Assembly: GCA_030602225.1 (NCBI GenBank)
Contig: JAUWAD010000004.1
Span: 1-50,009, forward strand
Direction: 5' to 3'
Origin: Bacillota bacterium
GTDB taxonomy: Bacteria; Bacillota; Clostridia; Tissierellales; Tissierellaceae
DNA: 50,009 nt
The notes beneath the pieces were generated by a model. It had not been told where the DNA came from, made no database searches, and was given only the letters and a program-made list of their open reading frames with translations. The position numbers were made by a program, and so were the translations under genes. Below are positions 1 to 9,502 of the stretch, piece by piece. Numbering within the stretch: the first letter of the stretch is position 1; the number at the start of each line of letters is the position of its first letter.

Positions 1-194
1 GCTATCTCCTTTGAAGTTAGGTTCTTTGTCCCTTTGAATAGCATATGCTCTATAAAATGAGAGATTCCATTATTATCCCTACTCTCATAATAGGAACCTG
101 TTTTTACAATAATACCTATTGTTGCAGATTTTAAATAATCGATGGGATGCATTATTACCCTTATCCCATTTTTCAGTTCTTTTTCTATAATCAT
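1..194 (-). CDS. M16 family zinc peptidase, N-terminal fragment (cut by window edge)
   Basis: The ORF track does not list this gene because it runs off the window. Reading the minus strand from an ATG at 194 gives MIIEKELKNGIRVIMHPID and continues open to base 1 (64 codons). Residues near 50-54 read HFIEH, the inverted zinc motif HxxEH of M16 (insulinase/pitrilysin) peptidases, followed by MLFKGT, which is typical of the YmxG/MlpA-like and processing-peptidase branch. A GGAGG SD lies six bases before the ATG. The position directly after pnp matches the Bacillus order pnpA-ylxY-mlpA, with ylxY missing here. The family identification is firm; the substrate is unknown and the rest of the protein is outside the window. 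Confidence 0.88.
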   Translation of the reverse strand, partial: MIIEKELKNGIRVIMHPIDYLKSATIGIIVKTGSYYESRDNNGISHFIEHMLFKGTKNLTSKEI

Positions 195-224
195 TTTTTC
201 CTCCAAATCAAATCTTCACTATCT

Positions 225-253
225 ATTCTACCAGTAATATTAGGAGATTTAAA
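225..253 (-). promoter_or_regulatory. Possible promoter for the M16 peptidase gene
   Basis: On the minus strand TTTAAA and TAGAAT are separated by exactly 17 bases, just downstream of the pnp terminator and about 30 bases before the peptidase start. The -35 element is poor, so this is only a plausible vegetative promoter. Confidence 0.35.
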
Positions 254-254
254 C

Positions 255-291
255 AAAAAAATAAACATGAACCCTAGTAGGTCCATGTTTG
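255..291 (-). terminator. Intrinsic terminator after pnp
   Basis: On the minus strand AAACATGGACC and GGTTCATGTTT form an 11-base-pair stem (one G-U pair) around a six-base loop and are followed by ATTTTTTTG. It starts right after the pnp stop codon and separates pnp from the M16 peptidase gene. Confidence 0.85.
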
Positions 292-299
292 GAATACTA

Positions 300-2408
300 T
301 TATTCTTCTGTCTTTTCCTCTTCTTTTGGTTCATCCTTTAGAAGTACTTTTCTAGATAGATTTATTCTTCCTTGGGGATCAATTTCCATTACTTTAACTA
401 GAATCTCATCTCCAACCTTTACAACATCCTCAACCTTGTTAACTCTTTCCTTAGCAAGTTGAGATATGTGTACCAGTCCCTCTTTGCCATTAAGAACCTC
501 TACAAAAGCACCGAAGTTCATAATCTTAGTTACTTTACCCAGGTATATTTCCCCTGCCTCAACTTCTTTGACGATATTCATAATCATTTCTATAGCTCTT
601 TTGCTTCCTTCTCCATCGTTGGAAACTATTGCAACTCTACCATCATCTTCAATGTCTATTTTAACTCCAGTTTCATCAATTATTTTATTGATAATTTTTC
701 CACCAGGTCCAATAATATCTCTTATCTTATCTGGATTAATCTGAAGTGTATGAATTCTTGGAGCATATGGTGAAAGATCATCCCTATGAACTGAAATTGT
801 CTCCTCCATTTTACTTAGTATATGAAGTCTTCCTATTCTAGCTCTTTCCAAAGCTTCCTTTAGTATAGGTTCATCAATTCCGGATATCTTTATATCCATT
901 TGAATTGCAGTGATACCATCCTTTGTTCCAGCTACTTTAAAATCCATATCTCCAAGGTGGTCTTCCAATCCTTGAATATCAGAAAGAATAGCTACATTCT
1001 CGTTATGCTTAATAAGTCCCATTGCAATACCAGCCACGGGTGCCTTTATAGGAACACCTGCATCCAATAGTGCTAGAGTACTACCACATACACTTGCCTG
1101 GGATGTTGATCCATTAGAGCTTAAAACTTCAGAAACTAGTCTTAATGTATAAGGGAAGTCCTGCTCGGAAGGTAATACTGGCTCAAGTGCTCTTTCAGCC
1201 AGAGCTCCATGGCCAATCTCTCTTCTCCCTGGGCCTCTCATAGGTCTAGTCTCTCCAACGGAATAAGCTGGGAAGTTATAATGATGCATGTATCTCTTTG
1301 ATTCCTCTTCTCCCAGACCATCTATTATCTGAACATCTCCTGCAGCTCCAAGAGTTGCAATGGTTAATACCTGAGTTTGTCCCCTGTTGAATAATCCAGA
1401 GCCGTGTGCTCTTGGTAATAAACCAACTTCAGAGCTTATGTTTCTTATTTCATCTAATTTTCTATTATCAGGTCTGATTCCTTCTTCGGTGATAAGTCTT
1501 CTTACTTCTTCCTTCATTATGGAATCGAGAACCTCTTTAATGTCTTTTGCAAAGTCAGGGAACTCTTCACTCAAAGCATTTATGGTTTCTTCTTTGACAA
1601 GATCAACCTTTTGGTCTCTTTCAGCTTTATCAACTGTATTAAGTGCTTGTGAAAGTTTTTCAGTTGCTAGAGTTCTTACTCGTTCTTCAACTTCTTTATC
1701 TGGCATAAAGACTAGATAATCTACTTTTTCTTTCCCGCAATCCTGTACGATTTCTTCAATAAATGAACAAATTTTCTTTATTTCATCATGACCAGTTAAG
1801 ATAGCATTTAACATAACCTCTTCAGATACGAAGTTAGCACCAGCCTCAACCATCATTACAGCATCCTTAGTTCCTGCAACAACTAGATTAAGATCAGAGA
1901 TTTCTCTTTCTTCACTGTTGGGATTTATGATGAACTTGCCATCTATTAATCCTACTTGCACAGAGCCAGTTGGACCCATAAAAGGTATATCAGAGATTGA
2001 CAATGCGATTGAAGAACCAATCATTGCTGTGATCTCTGGACTATTATCCTGATCAACACTCATTACTGTAGCAACTACTTGAACATCATTTCTATATCCA
2101 TCGGGAAATAGTGGTCTAATTGGTCGATCAATTAAACGAGAAGTTAATATTGCCTTCTCACTTGGTCTTCCTTCTCTTTTTATAAATCCCCCTGGGATTT
2201 TTCCAACTGCATATAGCTTTTCTTCATAATCACAGCTAAGTGGGAAGAAATCTATTCCTTCTCTTGGTTTCTTTGATTGTGTAGCAGTTACCATGGTAAC
2301 TGTATCTCCGTATTGAACCATACAAGCTCCACTTGCTTGTTCAGCGAATTTTCCAACTGTTACTATAAGATCTCTACCTGCCAGATTATAATGGAATTTC
2401 TTTTCCAT
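300..2408 (-). CDS. pnp: Polyribonucleotide nucleotidyltransferase (PNPase)
   Basis: This enzyme is a phosphorolytic 3'-to-5' exoribonuclease that degrades mRNA and can add tails. The 702-residue product has the normal length and order: two RNase PH-like domains ([17 protein letters not shown] near 80-97 in the first, the catalytic-type second copy around 320-540), then a KH domain containing [12 protein letters not shown] near 562, then a C-terminal S1 domain ([17 protein letters not shown]). The ATG at 2408 has an AAGGAGGTATTTT SD. It lies downstream of rpsO, as in most bacteria, but with its own likely promoter and a hairpin between the two genes. Confidence 0.98.
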   Translation of the reverse strand: MEKKFHYNLAGRDLIVTVGKFAEQASGACMVQYGDTVTMVTATQSKKPREGIDFFPLSCDYEEKLYAVGKIPGGFIKREGRPSEKAILTSRLIDRPIRPLFPDGYRNDVQVVATVMSVDQDNSPEITAMIGSSIALSISDIPFMGPTGSVQVGLIDGKFIINPNSEEREISDLNLVVAGTKDAVMMVEAGANFVSEEVMLNAILTGHDEIKKICSFIEEIVQDCGKEKVDYLVFMPDKEVEERVRTLATEKLSQALNTVDKAERDQKVDLVKEETINALSEEFPDFAKDIKEVLDSIMKEEVRRLITEEGIRPDNRKLDEIRNISSEVGLLPRAHGSGLFNRGQTQVLTIATLGAAGDVQIIDGLGEEESKRYMHHYNFPAYSVGETRPMRGPGRREIGHGALAERALEPVLPSEQDFPYTLRLVSEVLSSNGSTSQASVCGSTLALLDAGVPIKAPVAGIAMGLIKHNENVAILSDIQGLEDHLGDMDFKVAGTKDGITAIQMDIKISGIDEPILKEALERARIGRLHILSKMEETISVHRDDLSPYAPRIHTLQINPDKIRDIIGPGGKIINKIIDETGVKIDIEDDGRVAIVSNDGEGSKRAIEMIMNIVKEVEAGEIYLGKVTKIMNFGAFVEVLNGKEGLVHISQLAKERVNKVEDVVKVGDEILVKVMEIDPQGRINLSRKVLLKDEPKEEEKTEE

Positions 2409-2444
2409 AAAATACCTCCTTCAATTTGTACTACTCTTATTCTT

Positions 2445-2473
2445 ATTATATTCTATATTTATTTCATATTAAA
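2445..2473 (-). promoter_or_regulatory. Likely promoter of pnp
   Basis: On the minus strand TTTAAT and TATAAT are spaced by 17 bases in the AT-rich gap between rpsO and pnp. The -10 is consensus and the -35 is weak. Confidence 0.5.
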
Positions 2474-2498
2474 CAAAATTTAGCTAAACATAAACTAA

Positions 2499-2520
2499 TA
2501 GAGCGGGAAATCCCGCTCTA
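2499..2520 (-). terminator. Hairpin after rpsO
   Basis: A perfect inverted repeat, TAGAGCGGGA and TCCCGCTCTA with a two-base centre, starts one base after the rpsO stop. The following bases, ATTAGTTTATG, are only moderately T-rich, so it may be a partial terminator or an mRNA end or processing structure between rpsO and pnp. Confidence 0.65.
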
Positions 2521-2521
2521 A

Positions 2522-2788
2522 TTAACCTCTAATGCCTAGTTTTTCAATTAAAGAACGATATCTTTCAATATCCTTATTCTGTAGGTATCTTAACAAATTC
2601 CTTCTTTGACCAACCATTTTTAGAAGTCCTCTTCTTGAATGATGATCCTTTTTATGGCTTTGTAAGTGTTCGTTTACAGAATTAATTCTGTGAGTCAATA
2701 ATGCAACTTGAACTTCTGGTGAACCAGTATCTCCTACATGAGTTTTGTACTGATCAATAATTTGATCTTTTTCTACTTTACTTAACAT
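2522..2788 (-). CDS. rpsO: 30S ribosomal protein S15
   Basis: S15 binds the 16S rRNA central domain early in 30S assembly. The 88-residue product matches the usual S15 length and carries the family signature region [24 protein letters not shown] and [12 protein letters not shown]. The ORF track begins eleven codons earlier at GTG-like positions, but GGAGGTGCAGA lies immediately before the ATG at 2788, giving MLSKVEK, the normal S15 N-terminus. It sits between ribF and pnp as in Bacillus. Confidence 0.98.
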   Translation of the reverse strand: MLSKVEKDQIIDQYKTHVGDTGSPEVQVALLTHRINSVNEHLQSHKKDHHSRRGLLKMVGQRRNLLRYLQNKDIERYRSLIEKLGIRG

Positions 2789-2820
2789 TTCTGCACCTCC
2801 GTGATTTTTCATATCCACCA

Positions 2821-2859
2821 TTGACTTAGCATTCGCTGAGGAACGATAAGCAAAGTCAA
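2821..2859 (-). promoter_or_regulatory. Structured rpsO leader (candidate S15 autoregulatory element)
   Basis: In the mRNA leader TTGACTTTGC can pair with GCTAAGTCAA (one mismatch), enclosing a smaller TCG/CGA stem. There is no T-run, so it is not a terminator. S15 leaders with autoregulatory structure are known in several bacterial groups; assignment here rests on position and folding potential only. Confidence 0.45.
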
Positions 2860-2877
2860 GGTATCTCTAACATTTAA

Positions 2878-2906
2878 ATTCTACCATATATAACTACCTT
2901 TGTAAA
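2878..2906 (-). promoter_or_regulatory. Likely promoter of rpsO
   Basis: On the minus strand TTTACA, 17 bases, TAGAAT. The -35 falls within the last codons of ribF, giving a leader of about 80 bases before the rpsO ATG. Confidence 0.5.
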
Positions 2907-3817
2907 TCAGATTTTTCTCTAACATAGGAAATATCTTCCTTCATTCTGGCAATTAAATCTTCCACATTATTAAATTTAATTTCTGCCCTGATAAACTCTT
3001 TAAAGAATATTTCTATATTTTCACCATATATACTATTATCATAGTCTATGATGTGATTTTCTATTTTAAGGTCATACTCATCAAATGTTGGATTATAACC
3101 TATGTTTGTAGCACTATCATAAAATTCATCTAGTACTTTTGTGTATGTTCTATATATGCCTCTTTTGGGAAGGGCGTAATCCCCCTTTGGATAAATATTA
3201 GCCGTTGGTACCCCAAGTTTTTTACCCAGACCTTTTCCATTTACAACTTGTCCCATTATTGAGTAATCCCTACCTAGAAGCATATTAGCTTCCTCTATTT
3301 TTCCATCGGAAAGAAGGTTTCTTATGGTTGTGCTACTAACCACTTCTCCCTTATAATAAACATGATCTGCTATTACCAGTTCTACATTATTCTCAAGGCA
3401 TAACTTCCTAAGCATCTCAACGTTTCCAGATGCTTTATAGCCGAATTTATAATCAGGACCAACTACTATGACCTTTGATTTTAATTTCTCAAGTAAAATT
3501 TTATTGAAAAAGTCATTTGGACTTAATGTCATTACTCCTTCATCAAATTTCATAGTATACAGTATCTCTATACCTAAACTTGATAATATTTGATTTTTTT
3601 GTTCATTGTTATTTATCAATCTTGGACCATTGCCAAAAACAATTGATTTTGTATGATTTTCAAAAACAAGCATGGAGGCTTTTAGATTGTATTCATTGGC
3701 CTTATTCTTTACAATATTAATCAATTCCTGATGACCTATATGAACACCATCAAAATTACCAAGAGCTATGGCACTGTCAAATTTGACTTCTTGATCTTCT
3801 ATATGAATTATTTCCAT
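2894..3817 (-). CDS. ribF: Bifunctional riboflavin kinase / FAD synthetase
   Basis: RibF makes FMN from riboflavin and then FAD. The N-terminal nucleotidyltransferase domain shows GNFDGVHIGHQ near residues 20-30, with the HxGH-type ATP motif, and the STTIRNLL segment near 160. The C-terminal flavokinase domain starts around 180 and contains GLGKKLGVPTANI. The ORF-track start at 3826 is a GTG; GGGTGA lies five bases before the ATG at 3817 (MEIIHIEDQ), which I prefer, giving 307 residues. The SD overlaps the truB stop codon, so truB and ribF are probably translationally coupled. Confidence 0.96.
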   Translation of the reverse strand: MEIIHIEDQEVKFDSAIALGNFDGVHIGHQELINIVKNKANEYNLKASMLVFENHTKSIVFGNGPRLINNNEQKNQILSSLGIEILYTMKFDEGVMTLSPNDFFNKILLEKLKSKVIVVGPDYKFGYKASGNVEMLRKLCLENNVELVIADHVYYKGEVVSSTTIRNLLSDGKIEEANMLLGRDYSIMGQVVNGKGLGKKLGVPTANIYPKGDYALPKRGIYRTYTKVLDEFYDSATNIGYNPTFDEYDLKIENHIIDYDNSIYGENIEIFFKEFIRAEIKFNNVEDLIARMKEDISYVREKSDLQR

Positions 3818-3822
3818 TAACT

Positions 3823-4713
3823 TCACCCATTAAATACCTTTTCCATTTTTAAAATTACTTTATCATTATCAGTGTATACCTTGCCTATTCCTAAAAATAC
3901 TCCACCTACATAAACCCTAATGGGATTGTTATAGACTAAGTTATCTACATTGTCTATTTCTAGTTTCACTCCATTGGATAATGGCTTGAAAAAAGAAGAA
4001 TCCAATTGCATTTCTGGTAGATGGGTTAATGCTGAATCCAGTGGTAGTATTATTCTTACTAGTTCATCCTTAGTCATGGATTTTAGGGTCTCCATTCCTA
4101 AGGCACTATTCACATCATAATCAGCAACCCTACTTCTTAGAAGATAGGACATATGACCATAGGTTCCCAGATCTTCTCCTATATCGTTGCAAAGGGTCCT
4201 CACATATGTCCCTTTTGAACACAATACCTTGAAGATGACCCTTTTATTATCGATGATATTTATAATTTCTAATTTTTTTATAGTTATTTTGTTCTTTTTT
4301 CTCTGAACTTCAATACCTTTTCTTGCCAGGTCATATAGTTTTTTGCCATTTATTTTCTTTGCAGAAAACATAGGTGGTGTCTGCTCAATATCCCCTATAT
4401 AGCCTTCAAAACAAGAAATTATTTCATCTTTTGATACTTTCTTAAGGCTTGTTTCAATGACTTTTCCAGTACTATCCTGTGTATCAGTTTTAACACCAAG
4501 TGTCATTTCAGCAATATATTCCTTGTCCACATTGGAAAGGTAATCTGAAACTTTTGTTCCTTTTCCTATGCAAATGGGTAGTACTCCAGTTGCCATAGGA
4601 TCAAGTGTTCCTGTATGGCCAACCTTCTTCATTCCTAAAAGTCTCCTGAATAAATATACTGCATCGTGGGAAGTCATACCTTCTGGTTTGAAAAAATTAA
4701 TAATTCCTTCCAC
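3823..4713 (-). CDS. truB: tRNA pseudouridine(55) synthase
   Basis: TruB makes pseudouridine 55 in the T-loop of tRNAs. The 296-residue product begins with GIINFFKPEGMTSHDAV and contains HTGTLDPMATGVLP, where D38 is the expected catalytic aspartate. The KGTYVRTLCNDIG motif lies near residue 165. The start is a GTG at 4713 with an AGGTAGTGA-type SD. It lies in the rbfA-nrnA-truB-ribF series found widely in Bacillota. Confidence 0.97.
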   Translation of the reverse strand: MEGIINFFKPEGMTSHDAVYLFRRLLGMKKVGHTGTLDPMATGVLPICIGKGTKVSDYLSNVDKEYIAEMTLGVKTDTQDSTGKVIETSLKKVSKDEIISCFEGYIGDIEQTPPMFSAKKINGKKLYDLARKGIEVQRKKNKITIKKLEIINIIDNKRVIFKVLCSKGTYVRTLCNDIGEDLGTYGHMSYLLRSRVADYDVNSALGMETLKSMTKDELVRIILPLDSALTHLPEMQLDSSFFKPLSNGVKLEIDNVDNLVYNNPIRVYVGGVFLGIGKVYTDNDKVILKMEKVFNG

Positions 4714-4724
4714 AATATCACTAC

Positions 4725-5690
4725 CTAATCCATATATTTTTTTGCCTCCATCAAGACCAATTCTTCAGCCTTGATTATTGTATCCTTAATTGTACATCCT
4801 GAGGCTCTAGTGTGGCCACCTCCGCCAAAAGCGCTGCAAATCATATTAGCATCCACATTTGACTTAGTTCTTAGACTTACTTTGATTTCATGTTCAGACA
4901 ATTCCTTAAGTAAAAAAGCAGCTTCCACAGAGTCAGTATCTCTTAGAAACTCAACTATTCCTTCAGTATCTTCCATCTTTGCATTTGTCTTTCTTAACAT
5001 TTTTTGAGTAACTTTTACAATGGCAATGGAAGAGTTGTTATAAAAATTAACATTTGATATGGCTTCAATAAACAACTTAGTTCTATCCAAGCTTCTGGAT
5101 TGATATAGTTTTTTATTTAACTTATATGCATCAATGGAATAATCATAAAGATCTGCTATTACCTCATGTGTCTTACTTGAAACATTCTCATAGGAAAATC
5201 TACCTGTATCAGATGATATGGCTACATATAAATTTTCAGCTATATCCTTATCCATGGGAAGAGTTAGACCTTTAATAATATCATAAATCAACTCTCCAGT
5301 TGATGATACACTATTATCAACAAAATTCAAATCACCAAAAATGGTATTGCTTATATGATGGTCAATATTAACCACCTTCGTTGACAAATCAAATAAGTTC
5401 TGATTTAGTCCAAGCCTATTTTTATCACTGCAATCAAGGACAAATAGCAAGTCCAGTGTTTTCCCATCAAAAGTTTTTAACTCTTCTATTCCATTTAAAA
5501 ATATATAGTCATTTGGAATAAAATCTGCCTTTATCATATAAACTTCTTTATCCAATGACTTAAGAGATAATCCCAGTCCAAGTAATGAACCAAGATTATC
5601 TCCATCTGGATTTATATGGGATACTACACCAATGTTTTTGCTAGCTTGAATTAATTCTTTTAATTCTATTAAATTATTTTTGCTCATCAT
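4725..5690 (-). CDS. nrnA: DHH/DHHA1 phosphoesterase, NrnA-like oligoribonuclease / pAp phosphatase
   Basis: Members of this family degrade nano-RNAs and 3',5'-bisphosphate nucleotides using two metal ions. Visible motifs are SHINPDGDNLGS near 25-36, FVLDCSD near 82, the diagnostic IDHHIS near 110, and the DHHA1 glycine motif GGGGHTRASGC near 290. Length is about 321 residues, as in Bacillus NrnA. The start is uncertain: the ORF opens with MMKTMMSKNN, all inside the 3' end of rbfA. I chose the ATG at 5690 because AAGGATG and GAAG purine stretches lie upstream. The overlap with rbfA suggests coupled translation. Confidence 0.92.
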   Translation of the reverse strand: MMSKNNLIELKELIQASKNIGVVSHINPDGDNLGSLLGLGLSLKSLDKEVYMIKADFIPNDYIFLNGIEELKTFDGKTLDLLFVLDCSDKNRLGLNQNLFDLSTKVVNIDHHISNTIFGDLNFVDNSVSSTGELIYDIIKGLTLPMDKDIAENLYVAISSDTGRFSYENVSSKTHEVIADLYDYSIDAYKLNKKLYQSRSLDRTKLFIEAISNVNFYNNSSIAIVKVTQKMLRKTNAKMEDTEGIVEFLRDTDSVEAAFLLKELSEHEIKVSLRTKSNVDANMICSAFGGGGHTRASGCTIKDTIIKAEELVLMEAKKYMD

Positions 5691-6057
5691 CGTCTTCATC
5701 ATCCTTAGGAATATCTTTGTTAACTTCCTTTATCAAATTAGACATATATATACCTTGTTCTATACTTTCATCTAGATAGAATATCGGCTCAGGAACATGT
5801 CTTAATTGAATTCTCCTGCCAATTTCCTTTCTGATAAATCCCTTTGCATTTTCCAATCCCTTAATAGTGTTCTCTTTTTCTTCATCATTACCTAGTACAG
5901 AAATATATATTTTGGCAAACCTTAGGTCTTTAGTTACATTTACTCTGTTTACACTGGGTAATCCACTAATTCTGGGATCCTTAATTTCACTGAATAGTAA
6001 ATCGGATACTACCTTTCTTACTTCTTCAGAGATGCGGTTAATTCTTTTTTCATTCAT
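5674..6057 (-). CDS. rbfA: Ribosome-binding factor A
   Basis: RbfA is a 30S maturation and cold-adaptation factor that acts near helix 1 and the 3' end of 16S rRNA. The 127-residue protein has the KH-like fold sequence RISEEVRKVVSDLL, the KDPRISG motif near 27, and a C-terminal RHVPEPIFYLDESIEQG. The ATG at 6057 has AGAGGTGTAAC upstream. Its C-terminus is a strongly acidic tail (DDEDDDEQK) whose GAT-rich codons also supply the candidate ATGs of nrnA in another frame. ylxP, which lies between infB and rbfA in Bacillus, is absent. Confidence 0.97.
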   Translation of the reverse strand: MNEKRINRISEEVRKVVSDLLFSEIKDPRISGLPSVNRVNVTKDLRFAKIYISVLGNDEEKENTIKGLENAKGFIRKEIGRRIQLRHVPEPIFYLDESIEQGIYMSNLIKEVNKDIPKDDEDDDEQK

Positions 6058-6068
6058 TTGTTACACCT

Positions 6069-8132
6069 CTAATCGTTTTTAACTTCTTTTAATAAATAAG
6101 CCTCAAGATTGTCTCCTTCTTTAATATCATTAAAGTTTTCAAGACCTAAACCAGCTTCAAAACCAGTTAGTACCTCTCTAGCATCATCCTTGAATCTCTT
6201 AAGTGAAGATACACTTCCATCAAAGATTACAACATCATCCCTTAATAATCTTATTGAAGCATTTCGGGCTATCTTTCCACTTACAACATATATTCCTGCA
6301 ATTGTATTTCCATTTGGTAGTCTGAAAGTCGCTCTAACCTGGGCTCTTCCCAAAACTTCCTCAACAATCTTAGGAGCATGCATACCCTTTACAGCAGCTT
6401 GAATATCTTCTATTGCTTCGTAAATTACTCTATATGTTCTAACATCTACTTCCTCTTTCTTGGCAACTTCAATTGCATTTAAGTTTGGTCTAACGTTAAA
6501 TCCAATTACTATTGCATTAGAAGCTGAAGCTAGCATAATATCGGTTTCAGTTATTCCACCTACACCACCATGAATAAGATTAACCTTAACTTCTTCAGTA
6601 TCCAGTTTTCTTAGTGATTGGCTTAAAGCTTCAATGGAACCTCTAACATCACCCTTAACAATAAGATTAAGATCCTTTACTTCTCCAAGCTTAATTTTCT
6701 CGAAAAGATCATCCAAAGATACCTTGGAAGACTGCTTCATTTGTTCTTCTCTGATCTGATTTCTTTTAGCATCAGCAATATTTCTAGCTGCTTTTTCATT
6801 TTCAACAGCATATAATAGCTCACCAGCATTTGGAACCTCTGAAAGACCAAGAATCATCACAGGAATTGAAGGAGTAGCTTTTTTAACCTTTCTACCCTTA
6901 TCATCCAGCATTGCTCTAATTCTACCACTGGCTACACCTGAAACTACCATATCGCCAACATTTAGTGTTCCCTTTTGCACAAGTACAGTAGCTAAAGGTC
7001 CTTTACCCTTATCAAGCTGAGCCTCAATTATTGTTCCAATGGCCCTTCTATTGGGGTTAGCTTTTAATTCTTGCATTTCAGCTACTAGAAGAATCATTTC
7101 CAAAAGATCTTCTATTCCAATTCTTGCCTTTGCAGAAACTGGAGCAATAATGGTATCTCCTCCCCAATCTTCTGCCAATAAACCATTGTCAGCTAACTCT
7201 TGTTTCACTCTATCTAGATTAGAATCAGGTTTATCAATCTTGTTTATGGCTACAATTATTGGGACTCCAGCTGCCTTGGCATGGGATATGGCCTCTATTG
7301 TTTGAGGCATAACTCCATCATCAGCTGCAACAACCAATATTGCTATATCAGTAACCTTTGCTCCTCTAGCTCTCATGGATGTGAATGCTTCGTGACCAGG
7401 AGTATCTAGGAACACTATCTTTTTATTATTGATATTAACTGCATAAGCACCTATGTGTTGAGTAATTCCTCCAGCTTCCTTATCAATAACATTTGTGTGT
7501 CTAATTGCATCAAGTAATGAAGTTTTACCATGGTCGACATGACCCATAACAGTAACAACTGGTGGTCTTGCTACTAGATCCTTTGGATCATCCTCGAAAT
7601 CCAATAAGTCATCTTCTTCAACCTCTACTTCAGGCACACTTGCTATAATGTCATATCCAAAATCATCTGCAATTATGGCTGCAATTTCACTATCAATTGC
7701 TTGATTCTGATTAACCATAACTCCCAAACCTATTAACTTAGTTATAATCTGGGATGCATTAACTCCCATTTTTTCACCAAGCTCTTTAACTATAATTTCA
7801 CTTTCTATTTCAATCGTTTTTCTAGTAATATCAGCTACCTCTTCTTCTATTGGTTTTTCTGTTACTTGTTCTGTCTTTTTATTTTTGTTCTTCTTTGGCT
7901 TTTTTCTGATTTTCTCTTCTTCCAAATCTATATCCACAATTTCAACTTCGGCATCAACTTCTTCTTTATTCTTATCCTCAGTAAGGAGCTCTTTAATAAG
8001 TTCTGCCTCTTCTTCTTCTATGGAACTCATGTGACTAGCGATTTTTAAATCCAAACCTTCTATGGCTTCCATAAACTCTTTACTGGTCATGTTAAGTTCT
8101 TTTGCCAATTCATATACTCTAACTTTTGTCAT
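6069..8132 (-). CDS. infB: Translation initiation factor IF-2
   Basis: IF-2 is the GTPase that brings initiator tRNA to the 30S subunit. The 687-residue product has two IF2-N modules ([10 protein letters not shown] at the start and [12 protein letters not shown] near 115), a charged Lys/Glu linker, then the GTPase domain with [22 protein letters not shown] and NKIDKPDS, and the C-terminal beta-barrel domains. The track start at 8141 is three codons too early: GGGAGGTG lies eight bases before the ATG at 8132 (MTKVRVYE). It follows ylxR directly; the ylxQ/L7Ae-like gene common in this slot is missing. Confidence 0.98.
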   Translation of the reverse strand: MTKVRVYELAKELNMTSKEFMEAIEGLDLKIASHMSSIEEEEAELIKELLTEDKNKEEVDAEVEIVDIDLEEEKIRKKPKKNKNKKTEQVTEKPIEEEVADITRKTIEIESEIIVKELGEKMGVNASQIITKLIGLGVMVNQNQAIDSEIAAIIADDFGYDIIASVPEVEVEEDDLLDFEDDPKDLVARPPVVTVMGHVDHGKTSLLDAIRHTNVIDKEAGGITQHIGAYAVNINNKKIVFLDTPGHEAFTSMRARGAKVTDIAILVVAADDGVMPQTIEAISHAKAAGVPIIVAINKIDKPDSNLDRVKQELADNGLLAEDWGGDTIIAPVSAKARIGIEDLLEMILLVAEMQELKANPNRRAIGTIIEAQLDKGKGPLATVLVQKGTLNVGDMVVSGVASGRIRAMLDDKGRKVKKATPSIPVMILGLSEVPNAGELLYAVENEKAARNIADAKRNQIREEQMKQSSKVSLDDLFEKIKLGEVKDLNLIVKGDVRGSIEALSQSLRKLDTEEVKVNLIHGGVGGITETDIMLASASNAIVIGFNVRPNLNAIEVAKKEEVDVRTYRVIYEAIEDIQAAVKGMHAPKIVEEVLGRAQVRATFRLPNGNTIAGIYVVSGKIARNASIRLLRDDVVIFDGSVSSLKRFKDDAREVLTGFEAGLGLENFNDIKEGDNLEAYLLKEVKND

Positions 8133-8164
8133 ACACGACACCTCCCATTTGTTTAAGGTGATCC

Positions 8165-8428
8165 TTATTCCTTTATGACTTCTTTCAATTTTTCATAAAC
8201 TTCCTTGGTAATCTCAGTTTCTAAATTCCTTGAAAACTTCTTGCCTTTGAAAGCATCTTCAAAGCACTTAATAGTGGGGCATATATATGCACCTCTACCA
8301 TTTGCTTTTCCAGTCAAGTCAACGAACACTTCGTTCTCCTTGTTTTTTACTACCCTGATCAATTCTTTTTTTGGTTTCATTTCATTACATGCGATACATC
8401 TTCTAAGAGGGATCTTCTTTTGTTTCAT
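8165..8428 (-). CDS. ylxR: YlxR family RNA-binding protein (RNase P modulator RnpM)
   Basis: This 87-residue basic protein belongs to the YlxR (DUF448) family, conserved between nusA and infB; a Bacillus member has been described as a modulator of RNase P. The family signature is visible as [19 protein letters not shown] near 9-27 and GRGAYIC near 45. The ATG at 8428 lies inside the last codons of nusA (26-base overlap) with an AGGAGGAG SD, so it is translationally coupled to nusA. Confidence 0.93.
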   Translation of the reverse strand: MKQKKIPLRRCIACNEMKPKKELIRVVKNKENEVFVDLTGKANGRGAYICPTIKCFEDAFKGKKFSRNLETEITKEVYEKLKEVIKE

Positions 8429-9488
8429 TTACTTCTCCTCCTTGAAGGGCTTTATATTGACTTTCAGATTTGATATCAATCTTCCAGTTGGTTAATTTAG
8501 CTGCCAATCTAGCATTTTGTCCTTCCTTACCTATTGCTAATGATAATTGATAATCAGGCACCACAACCAGAGCGGATTTTTCCTTCTCATTGGCAATTAC
8601 CTTAACTACCTTGGATGGACTTAAGCTATTTGCAATAAACTCTTCCACATTCTTGCTCCAGATCACTATATCAATTTTCTCACCATTAAGTTCGTCAACT
8701 ATTGCTTTAACTCTGGCACCTTTAAATCCAACACATGCACCAAGCGGATCAACTTCTTCATTTCTTGAGAATACAGCAAGTTTTGTTCTTGAACCTGCTT
8801 CCCTTGATACAGAGAAGATTTCAACTATACCTTCGTTAATTTCAGGAACCTCCAGCTCAAAAAGTCTTTTGACTAGGCCTGTATGTGCTCTGGAAAGGAC
8901 AATCTGTGGTCCTTTAGTGGTCTTCTTTACTTCCAGAATAAGTAATTTCAATCTATCTCCCTGATTATACTCTTCACCTTCTATTTGCTCAGCAGGAGGA
9001 AGAATACCCTCAGTCTTACCTAGATCAATGTATACATTGTTCTTTGCAATTCTTTGGATTTGACCTGTTATAATCTCGTTTTCACGGGTTATAAACTCAT
9101 CGAAAATTACATCTCTTTCTGCATCCTTTATCCTCTGGATTACAACTTGCTTTGCTGTTTGTGCAGCAATTCTACCAAAGTCCCTAGGAGTTATCTCTAC
9201 CTTTACCACATCACCTATCTGATAGCTTGAATCCTTTTGCTTTGCATCATCAAGGGATATTTGAAGTAATTCATCTTCTACTTGTCCTTCTTCCACTACA
9301 TCCTTTATTGCGAATACCCTTACCGCTCCAGTGTCTCTGTTCATTTCCACTAGAACATTTTGGGAAGAACCGAAATTCTTTTTATAACTAGATATTAAGG
9401 CAGACTCCAGTGCATCAAATATTACATCCTTGGTTATGCCTTTTTCCTTTTCAATTTCCTCCAGGGCGTTGATGAAATCAACATTCAT
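8403..9488 (-). CDS. nusA: Transcription termination/antitermination protein NusA
   Basis: NusA binds RNA polymerase and nascent RNA and modulates pausing, termination and antitermination. The 361-residue product has the short Gram-positive architecture: an N-terminal RNAP-binding domain (MNVDFINALEEIEKEKGI), an S1 domain around 135-200 (ITGQIQRIAKNNVYIDLG), then two KH domains with DPLGACVGFKGARVKAI and IGKEGQNARLAAKL. There is no C-terminal acidic repeat region as in enterobacteria. The SD GGAGGAG lies before the ATG at 9488. It follows rimP in the usual order. Confidence 0.98.
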   Translation of the reverse strand: MNVDFINALEEIEKEKGITKDVIFDALESALISSYKKNFGSSQNVLVEMNRDTGAVRVFAIKDVVEEGQVEDELLQISLDDAKQKDSSYQIGDVVKVEITPRDFGRIAAQTAKQVVIQRIKDAERDVIFDEFITRENEIITGQIQRIAKNNVYIDLGKTEGILPPAEQIEGEEYNQGDRLKLLILEVKKTTKGPQIVLSRAHTGLVKRLFELEVPEINEGIVEIFSVSREAGSRTKLAVFSRNEEVDPLGACVGFKGARVKAIVDELNGEKIDIVIWSKNVEEFIANSLSPSKVVKVIANEKEKSALVVVPDYQLSLAIGKEGQNARLAAKLTNWKIDIKSESQYKALQGGEVNETKEDPS

Positions 9489-9502
9489 CTTAATACTCCT
9501 CC

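Noticed and set aside
459-773. Two overlapping plus-strand ORFs opposite pnp
   Set aside because: Both fall inside the KH/S1 coding region of pnp and have no SD or family resemblance.
8590-8964. 124-residue plus-strand ORF antisense to nusA
   Set aside because: Shadow frame opposite a well-identified gene; no SD.
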